Assembly: GCA_034422115.1 (NCBI GenBank)
Contig: DAOUJW010000026.1
Span: 1 to 64,000 of the forward strand
DNA: 64,000 bases
Source of the DNA: DAOUJW01 sp034422115
GTDB lineage: Bacteria; Chloroflexota; Dehalococcoidia; Lucifugimonadales; UBA2985
Reading direction: 5' to 3'
The translations under genes and the position numbers were made by a program. Within the stretch, counting starts at the first letter, position 1. Every line of letters begins with the position of its first letter. Positions 8,339 to 15,834 of the stretch are shown piece after piece. The notes below the pieces were generated by a model that was not told where the DNA came from, did not search any database, and was given only the letters and a program-made list of their open reading frames with translations.

Positions 8339-9676
8339 TTAACCACTCCCGGACGGCCTGTTCTGCATCTCAGCCCTTATCTCCACCGCGCGGGCGTGGG
8401 CGTCGAACCCCTCGGCTCGTGCGATGGTGGCCGCCGTCTTTGCCAGGCGGAGGGTCGTCTGGGGGTCCAGGTCCACCACCGGCATCCTTCGCAGGAACTC
8501 GGTTGCACCCAGGTAGGAGTTGAATCGAGCAGTGCCGCCGGTTGGCATCACGTGGCTTGGGCCTGCAACGTAGTCGCCCATCACCTCCGGGGAGTAATCG
8601 CCGAGGAAGACGCCGCCGGCGTTGCGCACCCTGTCCAGGCACTTCCAGGGCTGTTCCACCATCAGGCACAGGTGCTCCGGGGCGTAGTGGTTGGCAAGGT
8701 CAATGGCGTCGTCCAGGGTGTCCACCAGCACAATGGCGCCCCTGGCCTCAATGGACGCCTGGGCCGTCTCCTTGCGGGACAGGCTCTCCATCTGCTTGTT
8801 CAGCTCCTCCTGGATGAGGGGTATCAGTCTCTCCGACGTGGTTATCAGGACGGGGGTGGCCAGCAGGTCGTGCTCCGCCTGCCCAAGGAGGTCGGCGGCG
8901 CAGAGCGCGGGGTTCGCGCTGTCGTCGGCGATTATCAGCGTCTCCGTAGGCCCCTCCAGCCCGTCGATGCCGGTCTGCCCGTAGACCATCTTCTTGGCCA
9001 GGGTCACGAAGATGTTGCCCGGGCCGCACACCTTGTCCACCCTGGGGATGGTCTCCGTGCCGTAGGCCAGGGCCGCGATGGCCTGCGCTCCTCCCACTTG
9101 GAACACCCTGTTCACCCCGCAGATGAGGGCCGCGGCCATGACCGCGGGATTGGGGCCGCGCTCGCCTTGTGGCGGCGTGGCCAGCACAATCTCCTTCACG
9201 CCCGCCACCTTTGCCGGTATGGCGGTCATCATCACGGTCGACGGGTAGGCCGCCAGGCCGCCGGGGGCGTAGATGCCCACCCGCTCCATGGGCGTGATTA
9301 TCTCCCCGAAGCCTCGCTCCATGTCCACCCAGGACCGCGGGAGGCCGGAGACGTGGAAGTCTCGTATGCGGCCAACGGTGCGGCGCAGCGCCTCCCGCGT
9401 CTCCTGAGGCGTCTGTTCAGCTATCTTGACTACAGCGTCCCGGTCAAGCTCCATGCTCTCAAGCTCCACGCCGTCGATGCGCCTGGTGTAGTCGCGAACG
9501 GCGTCGTCGCCACGCTGGGCAACGTCCGACACAATACGGCTGACTGCGCCCTCCGGCGTCAGGTCTTCGCCGAAAATCCTCTTGATGCCTTCCAGCACCT
9601 CGGTTGGCGTGGATTCGCTCTCGGACGCCCTTGAGAGGGCCTTCCTGCCTTCATCTATGCCGCGCACTACCCTCAC
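8339..9676 (-). CDS. hisD: histidinol dehydrogenase
   Basis: Oxidises L-histidinol to histidine in two NAD-dependent steps, the last reactions of histidine synthesis. Its 445 residues are normal for the family. Conserved stretches include GIYAPGGLAAYPSTVMM, KVCGPGNIFVTLAKK, GPTETLIIAD and AEHDLLATPVLIT, the last with zinc and catalytic His residues. NHYAPEHLCLM and the C-terminal GPSHVMPTGGTARF complete the pattern. The start is a GTG at 9676 that overlaps the stop of the upstream phospholipase-like gene (GTGA), so the two are translationally coupled. Confidence 0.95.
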   Translation of the reverse strand: MRVVRGIDEGRKALSRASESESTPTEVLEGIKRIFGEDLTPEGAVSRIVSDVAQRGDDAVRDYTRRIDGVELESMELDRDAVVKIAEQTPQETREALRRTVGRIRDFHVSGLPRSWVDMERGFGEIITPMERVGIYAPGGLAAYPSTVMMTAIPAKVAGVKEIVLATPPQGERGPNPAVMAAALICGVNRVFQVGGAQAIAALAYGTETIPRVDKVCGPGNIFVTLAKKMVYGQTGIDGLEGPTETLIIADDSANPALCAADLLGQAEHDLLATPVLITTSERLIPLIQEELNKQMESLSRKETAQASIEARGAIVLVDTLDDAIDLANHYAPEHLCLMVEQPWKCLDRVRNAGGVFLGDYSPEVMGDYVAGPSHVMPTGGTARFNSYLGATEFLRRMPVVDLDPQTTLRLAKTAATIARAEGFDAHARAVEIRAEMQNRPSGSG

Positions 9677-10437
9677 GGCAGGTACCCCCTGGCAAAGCTC
9701 AGCAAGTCCACGATGCTCCTCTCTCTGAACTCCGTCACCCGCTCCCGGGGAACTGTGCAGAATATCCGCTCCAGGCCCTCCTCCGCGGACTTGAGGAACT
9801 CCTCCGCCATCTCCTTTGCCGGCTCCTCCGACTCCGCGCCCTCCAGCCGGGCGACCCTTCCCGCCATGAACCGGAGCCTGTCCCAGGTGAACTCACCGCC
9901 CAGGGAGTTGTGTACCCACTCCCGCCATTCCACCAGCCTCTCAGCAGAGATGAAGCCTATGTCGACGCCTCTCTCGGCATTCTCTAAGAGGGGTTTGATC
10001 TCCCCGGTTCCACCCATAGTAAGGTGCTCCCTCCGGTCCAACTCCATTTGGAGAGCGCGATCCATCAGGTTGCCCCACATCTTGTCCTCGAACACGTCAG
10101 GGTTGCCGAAGTACGGCCGGTACAGGTTGAGTATCCACAGCTCGTCGGCAATCAGGTGGCTGGCGAACCCCACAATGAACGCCCTGGTGGGCTCGTTGAG
10201 GTCAGCGGCGTGGGCCAGGTTGGGGTGCGACTGGAACATGCCCTCAACACCCTCCCCTTCCCTCTCGAAGTCCAGTGGCACAAAGTGGGTCTCGTCTCGC
10301 TTCCCGCGGGTGATTATGCGTATGTCCGGGGACACGGAACCCAGGAGGAAAGCGCCTATGTTGTTGTTCAGAGTCGGATGGTCAAGCCGCGAGGCGGCGT
10401 CCTTAGCCATTCCCAGGTGCGCGCTGAAGTTGGGCAT
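9673..10437 (-). CDS. zinc-dependent phospholipase C-like protein
   Basis: 254 residues resembling the Zn_dep_PLPC family. The N-terminus MPNFSAHLGMAKDAA, then GSVSPDIRIITRGKRDETHF and GFASHLIADELW, carry the spaced His and Asp residues expected to bind zinc. The usual activity is hydrolysis of phospholipids or related phosphodiesters; the substrate here is unknown. No signal peptide is visible. It is firmly inside the histidine operon: its ATG comes one base after the hisG stop, and its own stop overlaps the hisD start. That makes a metabolic or accessory role alongside histidine synthesis worth considering, although chance insertion is possible. Confidence 0.7.
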   Translation of the reverse strand: MPNFSAHLGMAKDAASRLDHPTLNNNIGAFLLGSVSPDIRIITRGKRDETHFVPLDFEREGEGVEGMFQSHPNLAHAADLNEPTRAFIVGFASHLIADELWILNLYRPYFGNPDVFEDKMWGNLMDRALQMELDRREHLTMGGTGEIKPLLENAERGVDIGFISAERLVEWREWVHNSLGGEFTWDRLRFMAGRVARLEGAESEEPAKEMAEEFLKSAEEGLERIFCTVPRERVTEFRERSIVDLLSFARGYLP

Positions 10438-10438
10438 C

Positions 10439-11437
10439 CTAGACCCCGTCCAGCGCCTGTAGCATCGTCTCGTAGGAGGAACACTGGTCCTGGAAAACGT
10501 AGTGCGCCTGGAACACGGTAATGCCGCTGCCGCCTATCTGCCGCAGGTGGTCGACGGCCTCCAGCAGCCTCTCGCGGGGCACCACCGTGGTCACGGCGTA
10601 CCATATCTCCTCGTCCCTGCTGTACACCCTGGAAATGGTTGGCCCCGTCAGGCCGCCCACCTCCGGCCGCCGGGCGACGTGCGCGGCCACCTCCTCCGGC
10701 GTGTCTCCCCTGATGTTGGCCGTGATGCTGAAGAAGTCACGGGCGCGCAGGTGAGCCTCAATGTGCTCCAGCAGGCCCCGGGTCTCCAGGCGCGACGACT
10801 CCTCCGCGGCCAGCAGCCGCCGGTTGCCAATGATGCAGGCCTGGGACTTCAGGATGGTGCCGTCCACGATGGTCTTGAGGCGGTTCTCCCTGAGCGTGGT
10901 GCCGCTGGATGATATGTCGGCGATGATGTCGGCGAAGCCCATCGCGGGCGCGGCCTCAAGCGTGCCGCTCGACTGCACCAGGGAGAAGTAGTTGACGCCG
11001 TATCGATACAAGTGGTGCTGCACCAGCCGGGGGTACTTCGTCGCGACCCGCAGGTCTCTTCCGCGCTCCCGCAGCTCTATAGACAGGTCAGCCAGGTCGC
11101 TCATGGAGGTGACGTCCATCCACGAGTCCGGGATGGCCATGACAAGCTCGCAGCGCCCGAAGCCCAGGTCCTCCTTCACCAGGAAGGAGTCCCCGCCCTC
11201 CGCCCGCGACTCCAGGAAGCGGTCCAGGCCGGTGATGCCCAGGTCTGCGCTGCCCTCCTCAACCTTGAGAGGGATGTCCCCCGTCCTCTGGAAAAGGACG
11301 CTGGTGTCGCTCAGGTTGGGGATGGAGGCCGTGTATCGACGGGGATTTGGCCGGTCTATGGGCACGCCGCTGTTTCGCAGAAAGCCCAGAGTCGATTCGT
11401 GAAGCTCACCGTCGCTGGGAATTGCTAGACGTAAGAT
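10439..11437 (-). CDS. hisG: ATP phosphoribosyltransferase, long form
   Basis: Catalyses the first committed step of histidine synthesis, ATP plus PRPP to phosphoribosyl-ATP. The catalytic part contains GSADLGITGLDRFLE and the PRPP-loop-like ADIIADISSSGTTLREN. The last 90 or so residues (SITANIRGDTPEEVAAHV to GGSGITVFQ) match the HisG_C regulatory domain, so this is the long form. Homology begins at LRLAIPSDGEL. The codon before it is ATC at 11437, preceded by GGAGG with a six-base spacer, and I take it as the likely non-AUG start (332 residues). A TTG at 11500 would add 21 non-homologous residues without a ribosome site. It overlaps the end of hisZ. Confidence 0.9.
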   Translation of the reverse strand: MLRLAIPSDGELHESTLGFLRNSGVPIDRPNPRRYTASIPNLSDTSVLFQRTGDIPLKVEEGSADLGITGLDRFLESRAEGGDSFLVKEDLGFGRCELVMAIPDSWMDVTSMSDLADLSIELRERGRDLRVATKYPRLVQHHLYRYGVNYFSLVQSSGTLEAAPAMGFADIIADISSSGTTLRENRLKTIVDGTILKSQACIIGNRRLLAAEESSRLETRGLLEHIEAHLRARDFFSITANIRGDTPEEVAAHVARRPEVGGLTGPTISRVYSRDEEIWYAVTTVVPRERLLEAVDHLRQIGGSGITVFQAHYVFQDQCSSYETMLQALDGV

Positions 11438-12638
11438 GTCTCTCCTCCAGTTCTCCAGACGGCAGGTCCAGAAGGTTCTCAAGGGTGTAGGCAAAGCCAA
11501 GGGCGGGCACGTCCTCCTCGCCGCCCAGGGCCTTCACCAAGCCGTTGTAGCGACCTCCGCCGCACAGCACAACGGGGCCGTCCGGGCCGGGGGCGACGAT
11601 GTCGAAGACCATGCCGGTGTAGTATGCGATACCCCGTACCAGGCCAACGTCCACGTTCAGCGACGCCGATGCGCAGCGCTGGTGGAAGGCGAACAGCACC
11701 TCCTCCAGGGGCGTCAGCACGTCCGACCCAAGGCCGAACTCCTGGATGACGGAGCGTATCTGCGGCAGCGCGCTCTCCTCGTCTCCGGCTATGGACGCCA
11801 GGCGCGAGAACAGCGCAATGCCCCGCTCTATGCCCTGGGGGTCGTCCACCCGTTGCAGCTTGTCGGTGAAGCGGGTCAGGATGTCCTCCATCGTGCGGCT
11901 GCCCAGCAGGCCGGTCAGGGACTCCTGGAATAGGTCTTGCAGCAGGTCAAAGGACTCCGCCTCGTCCCTGCCCTCAATGAGCATACGCAGGCCCCTGGCC
12001 GTGTCGTCGGAGGTCAGCAGGCCAAGGGAGCGAGCCTGCTCCTGGACGCCCCTGGCTCCCTCTGCGCCCTGCTTGAGGCGGGGAAAGCCGGCTATGAGGA
12101 ACTCCTGCGCCCTTGGTGATATGCCCAGGCCGTCCAGCATCCGGTGCAGCACTCCCACGTGCCCCACGACGCACACGGGGCTGGAGACGCCCAGCAGCGA
12201 CAGCCCCTCGTGGGCCAAGGCAAGCGCCTCGCCGTCGGAGGTCGGCTCGCCGGAGCCGATGATCTCCGCTCCGGTCTGGTGGAACTGCCTGTAGCCCGTC
12301 GCCTCGTCGTAGCGGAAGACGGGGCCGCTGTACTGGAGCTTCAGGGGCAGAGGCTCCGTGTCGGCCCGCTCCAGGTAGTATTGAATGGCGGAGGACGTGA
12401 ACTCCGGGCGGAGGCTCACCCTGTTGCCGCCAGGGTCGGTGAAGGTGTACATGCGCGCCGCAAGCTCACCGCCGGACTTCCGCAGGAACAGCTCCGTTGG
12501 CTCCAGCAAGGGCGTGTCTATGCACTGGTAGCCGTGGGACGAGAAGAGGCCGCGCAGCCCGTCCTGGACGGCCGTCCTGCGGCCGAGTTCCTGGGGGCTC
12601 TCGTACCTCATCCCGGGCAATCTGCGGATTGGCTGCAT
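11406..12638 (-). CDS. hisZ: HisS-like protein, probably ATP phosphoribosyltransferase regulatory subunit HisZ
   Basis: 410 residues of class II histidyl-tRNA-synthetase fold. Motif 2 is seen in FRYDEATGYRQFHQTGAEIIG's core and the histidine-A loop in LVRGIAYYTGMVFDI. CGGGRYNGLVKALGG is also conserved. The motif 3 segment reads PALGFAYTLENLL, so the ATP-binding Arg of the usual GLER is missing. The protein ends about 20 residues later, without the anticodon-binding domain of true HisS. Both facts, and its place directly ahead of hisG, favour HisZ. HisZ normally pairs with a short HisG, whereas hisG here is the long form. A diverged synthetase cannot be fully excluded. It is the first gene of the operon. 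Confidence 0.75.
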   Translation of the reverse strand: MQPIRRLPGMRYESPQELGRRTAVQDGLRGLFSSHGYQCIDTPLLEPTELFLRKSGGELAARMYTFTDPGGNRVSLRPEFTSSAIQYYLERADTEPLPLKLQYSGPVFRYDEATGYRQFHQTGAEIIGSGEPTSDGEALALAHEGLSLLGVSSPVCVVGHVGVLHRMLDGLGISPRAQEFLIAGFPRLKQGAEGARGVQEQARSLGLLTSDDTARGLRMLIEGRDEAESFDLLQDLFQESLTGLLGSRTMEDILTRFTDKLQRVDDPQGIERGIALFSRLASIAGDEESALPQIRSVIQEFGLGSDVLTPLEEVLFAFHQRCASASLNVDVGLVRGIAYYTGMVFDIVAPGPDGPVVLCGGGRYNGLVKALGGEEDVPALGFAYTLENLLDLPSGELEERHLTSSNSQRR

Positions 12639-12672
12639 ACCGATGGCGCACCTCTGGGCTTATGTGTGAAGC

Positions 12673-12701
12673 ATTGTACAATAACGCCGTGCGTGATTCA
12701 A
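12673..12701 (-). promoter_or_regulatory. promoter of the histidine operon
   Basis: Reading the minus strand, TTGAAT (12701-12696) and TACAAT (12678-12673) are separated by exactly 17 bases. Transcription would start near 12666, about 28 bases before the hisZ ATG at 12638. No leader peptide, T-box or attenuator is evident in so short a leader. Confidence 0.55.
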
Positions 12702-13381
12702 CGCGAGGGTGTGGGGGCAGGCTGTTTGCAGAACGGCAATTCGATTTTGGGCATCCCGTCAATCTGTCCTACCGAGTCTTTGAGTCCCTCCGGGACGCAC
12801 CCGGTAAGCATGTTGCCGCCCAGCGCTACGGTGAGAGGTTGCCCAGTTCCTGGGGAATCTGGCCGCTAAGCTGATTCCTGGCGAGGTTCAGATGACGCAG
12901 TTTGGGGAGGCTCACCAGCTCCGGCGGACCTTCCCAGACGAACTCCAGCCATTCTATTAGGGTCACGTCCTGTGGAGGTTGCCGTGAGCGTCTCGCCTGT
13001 TGCTAGCCATGTGATGATTGTCTCGCCGTCCTCTATTGTGATGGTTGCTAGCGGTGTGCCTGATGCGTCTCTGGTGACTCCTTGGTGGGTGGTGAAGTTG
13101 AGGTCTGGGTCTAGGCCGTACCAGAATTCGCCTGTTGTGTGCTGTGGGTATACCCATTTCTCGCCGGGGATGATCTCTGGGGTTGTTGGGTCGTAGCTGC
13201 TTGTGACTATGTGGAGTATCTGGCCCTGCTGTATGCCTTCTGATATGCGTTCGCCTTCGGCAATTATTCGCTCGTTGATGTCGGCTGCATTGATTGGGTG
13301 GGCCGGGTCGTGGCTATCGCCAGGAGCGTTAGGGTGAGCACTGAGGTTATGATTGCTATCGGGAATATCTTGCGTCTCATG
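12698..13381 (-). pseudogene. decayed secreted protein with C-terminal leucine-rich repeats
   Basis: A strong ribosome site (GGTGAGG) precedes the ATG at 13381 and a signal peptide starting MRRKIFPIAIITSVLTLTL, but that frame stops after 38 codons. The next frame (one base back) encodes PINAADINERIIAEGERI, then EKWVYPQHTTGEFWYGLDPD and TIEDGETIITWLATGETL. A third frame carries an LRR unit of the LxxLxxLNLxxNQLSGQIPxEL type, ending in TAG at 12826. A fourth frame continues with ALGGNMLTGCVPEGLKDS and ends KIELPFCKQPAPTPSR, stop near 12698. At least three frame changes are needed to join these, so the gene is broken or the sequence contains indels. The pieces may not all have belonged to one gene. 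Codon use (many ACA, ATA, CCA, CTA) differs from neighbours. Confidence 0.6.
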
Positions 13382-13390
13382 TGCGGTGCC

Positions 13391-14074
13391 TCACCAAATC
13401 ACTCTGTCCGTTAGGTCGGTGCGTAGGGTCTCTAGGGTCGGGATGGCTAGGATGGCTGCTATGCAGGCTTGGCTGGCGGCTATGCAGGTGTCGTTGGAGT
13501 CTATGTCTGAGCCGTATACCCACGCTCGGTCCTCCGGCCACATCACGTCTGGTGCGTTGGAGTACATCTCTTCCCACAGGCCAGTTAGGAATTGTATGGA
13601 GTCGTCCAGCGTTCCGTGTAGCAGCACGTAGTCTGCGTCTCTAAAGGAAAGCTGGACTCTCGGTTCGTGGTTGTCTAGGGTGTTTCTCCCATTCCAGATT
13701 GCGACGTATATGCTGTCTGGTGTGGTCGTGTGCTGCTTAAGGATTGGTAGCAGGGTCTCGTACTCGTCTGCCTGTAGGTGGTCTCTTGGTGCTCCGTCTC
13801 GACTGCCTGCGATCTCTTCGTACGTCATTCCTGGGTGGATTGGGATGTTTCGCTCCTGGGCTATGTCTGCCCATCGGACAGGCTCCCAACTTTGGTCAGG
13901 AGCCTGTCGCTCTATCTTGTGGTATATGCGGGCGTAGTCGTCATAACCTTCTGGGACTACACCTCCCACGACCGTCATTCGATTCCAAGCTGGCACATTC
14001 CAGTATGGGGCTAGCTTGTCTCTGAGCCAGTGGGCTGGCTCTGTGGTGTTCAGGATGCGATACTTGCCTAGCAA
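13391..14074 (-). CDS. uncharacterised protein resembling an actinobacterial hypothetical family
   Basis: About 227 residues from a TTG at 14074 that overlaps the stop of the upstream secreted gene. The frame is open to 14242, but that extension only shadows the upstream gene. Recognisable blocks are VVGGVVPEGYDDYARI, WADIAQERNIPIHPGM, DADYVLLHGTL and MWPEDRAWVYGSDIDS. From memory these resemble an unnamed family common in Streptomyces, with VPEGFEAYARVLHP and WPDDRAW-type motifs. Function unknown; no signal peptide or membrane helix. It lies between a secreted Cys-rich protein and an LRR remnant in a patch of unusual codon use, suggesting transfer as a unit. Confidence 0.6.
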   Translation of the reverse strand: MLGKYRILNTTEPAHWLRDKLAPYWNVPAWNRMTVVGGVVPEGYDDYARIYHKIERQAPDQSWEPVRWADIAQERNIPIHPGMTYEEIAGSRDGAPRDHLQADEYETLLPILKQHTTTPDSIYVAIWNGRNTLDNHEPRVQLSFRDADYVLLHGTLDDSIQFLTGLWEEMYSNAPDVMWPEDRAWVYGSDIDSNDTCIAASQACIAAILAIPTLETLRTDLTDRVIW

Positions 14075-14651
14075 TTTCCTACGTAGGCCCGCTTGACTGT
14101 GAATGCAAGGTAGTGCTTGTTGTTCGGGCCTGTCATCTGGTGTGCGCTTGAGGTCTTGTAGTATCCGTTTAGGCATGCGCCGTAGGACTCTGCTCTGACG
14201 AATTTGGTGTTGGTGCCATCCACTGTGACTGATGGCCCCCACTCCAAGACGCCAAAGCAGATTGAGCCAATGCAGGTGTGCTCTTTGTATAGCTGGGTCT
14301 GCACTCTCAGGAATGGCATGTTGGGTTGGTCTGATGGGCAGGCTGAATCTGCTTTGCCCAGGGCGACTCGCTGGTTATATCTAGTTGTTGCGTGCGGGTT
14401 GTGTGACTGGCCGTAGCATCCATAGGGGTTGTTCTGGATTATGGTCTTACCGGGAAGGCCGAAGGCTGCGCCTGCCATTCCTGCTTTCGGGGTTCCCTGT
14501 TTGATTAGCTTGTCTCTTATCTCTTCCAGTTCTTCCGGGGTGACTATCGTCACGTCTCCAAAGGTATGCGGGCCTGCTAGGACATTTGAGGCGGTCATGG
14601 CGATTAACAGGGTAGCTAGAGCGTCACTGCGACCGTCAGTCGGGTTCTCAT
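14068..14651 (-). CDS. secreted cysteine-rich protein, frame break within the signal peptide
   Basis: The intact frame (14598-14068, 176 residues) encodes the end of a signal peptide (TLLIAMTASNVLA, cleavage likely after VLA). A mature domain with about seven cysteines follows, including GCYGQSHNPHA, HTCIGSICFG, GACLNGYY and the C-terminal VGNC. The natural start appears to be the ATG at 14651, with AGGAGGG eight bases upstream, encoding MRTRLTVAVT. That frame stops at TAG. A one-base change near 14618 would fuse it perfectly into a complete signal peptide. So the gene is either frameshifted or carries a sequencing indel. I do not recognise the mature domain. A promoter lies just upstream. 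Confidence 0.55.
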
Positions 14652-14699
14652 CTCTAGGCCCTCCTGCTAGGTAGGATTTGGGCTATTGCCCTTACGGGT

Positions 14700-14729
14700 A
14701 GTGTAAGAGTATATGGGAGTGAATGTCAA
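14700..14729 (-). promoter_or_regulatory. sigma-70-like promoter of the secreted-protein island
   Basis: On the minus strand a perfect TTGACA (14729-14724) and TACACT (14705-14700) are 18 bases apart. This would drive the three-gene cluster starting at 14651. Confidence 0.5.
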
Positions 14730-14777
14730 CGGGAGACCTATGCATAGCGTGACGTAATCCAGAGAGAAATACGTTAC

Positions 14778-14806
14778 TCGTCATTCCGGCGAAAGCCGGA
14801 ATCTAT
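14778..14806. repeat. solo end of the GTCATTC repeat family
   Basis: GTCATTCCGGCGAAAGCCGG followed by AATCTATT, a small hairpin matching the left end of the element at 4322. It lies between the island and nfo. Confidence 0.6.
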
Positions 14807-14825
14807 TTCCTTCTAAATCGGCCCA

Positions 14826-15683
14826 CTACCCCTCTATCCCCAGCTCCTCGCGGATGGCCTTCAGCGCGTCCACGTCCGCCTTGCCGGGCCCCTTGCCGTC
14901 CGCTCCCGGCACCTCAAGCAGGAACGGCACGTCCCTGAAGGCCGGGTGCGCCATGATGACCCGGAAGCCCTCCACACCCATGTGCCCTTCGCCGATGTTC
15001 TCGTGCCTGTCCACGCCGCCCGCAAAGGCTATCTTGCCGTCGTTGGCGTGCACCGCCACCAGGTTGTCCACTCCTATCTCCCGGTCGAACTCCTCCATCG
15101 TCCGCTCAAGGCCGTCCTTCTCGGCGATGTTGAACCCCGCCGCGTAGAGGTGCTGGGTGTCCAGGCACACCTTCACCCGGGGACTGCCGACGGCCTTCAT
15201 CAGTTTGCCTATCTCATCGAACTTGGAGCAGATGTGGTCTCCCATCCCTGCGCTGTTCTCGATGACCAGGGACACGTTCTCCGGCGAGTCCTTCAGCACC
15301 TGCTCCATTGCCCTCACGGCCTGGTCGAAGACGCCGTCGTAGCCCGCCCCTCGGTGGCTGCCGGTGTGGAAGATGACGCCCGAAGCGCCTATCTCCCCCG
15401 CCGTCTGCATGTAGTTGGTGAGCGCACCAACGGACTTCTGCAGGTGCTCCTCCGTGGGAGCGCCCAAACTGACCAGGTAGATGCAGTGGAGGAAGTTGGG
15501 GCCTATGCCCGCCTGGGCCGCCTTCTCGTTGAACTTCTCCACAATTGAAGCGGCTATCGGCTTGAAGGCCCATCCCTGGGGAGACGAGACGAAAATCTGG
15601 ATGGTCTCTGCGCCCATCTCCTGGCCCCTGTCAATCGCTTTGTCCAGCCCTCCGGCGGAGGAAACGTGGGCTCCCACCTTCAT
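14826..15683 (-). CDS. nfo: deoxyribonuclease IV (endonuclease IV)
   Basis: AP endonuclease with a three-zinc TIM barrel that nicks DNA 5' to abasic sites in base-excision repair. 285 residues, normal length. It begins MKVGAHVSSAGGLDKAI, as the family does. Zinc ligands are visible in FHTGSH, VIENSAGMG, CLDTQHLYAAG, VHANDGK, DRHENIGEG and LLEVPG. The usual DTCH has Gln in place of Cys, which is not a metal ligand. The start has a very good AAAGGAGG. A TATAAT on the minus strand at 15727-15722 gives a leader of about 30 bases. Confidence 0.93.
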   Translation of the reverse strand: MKVGAHVSSAGGLDKAIDRGQEMGAETIQIFVSSPQGWAFKPIAASIVEKFNEKAAQAGIGPNFLHCIYLVSLGAPTEEHLQKSVGALTNYMQTAGEIGASGVIFHTGSHRGAGYDGVFDQAVRAMEQVLKDSPENVSLVIENSAGMGDHICSKFDEIGKLMKAVGSPRVKVCLDTQHLYAAGFNIAEKDGLERTMEEFDREIGVDNLVAVHANDGKIAFAGGVDRHENIGEGHMGVEGFRVIMAHPAFRDVPFLLEVPGADGKGPGKADVDALKAIREELGIEG

Positions 15684-15721
15684 GGCGCCTCCTTTGCCTG
15701 TCGGTCGTCAAGTGTGGACAC

Positions 15722-15727
15722 ATTATA
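15722..15727 (-). promoter_or_regulatory. -10 box upstream of nfo
   Basis: Perfect TATAAT on the minus strand, about 38 bases before the nfo ATG. The -35 region at the expected spacing (TTCGAT) is poor, so this is only a partial promoter match. Confidence 0.4.
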
Positions 15728-15834
15728 GTACGAAGCCGCCCGTAATCGAAGGGCGCGGCCTCTCTTCGCCCTGTGAGATGTGCTATGCTGGTGGCCTACG
15801 ACCTACCGCCGCAGAAAGACGAGGTGGAACAGCC

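Noticed and set aside
13290..13381. Programmed ribosomal frameshift in the LRR gene
   Set aside because: No slippery heptamer is present at the frame junctions, and several further breaks occur downstream, which points to decay or sequence error.
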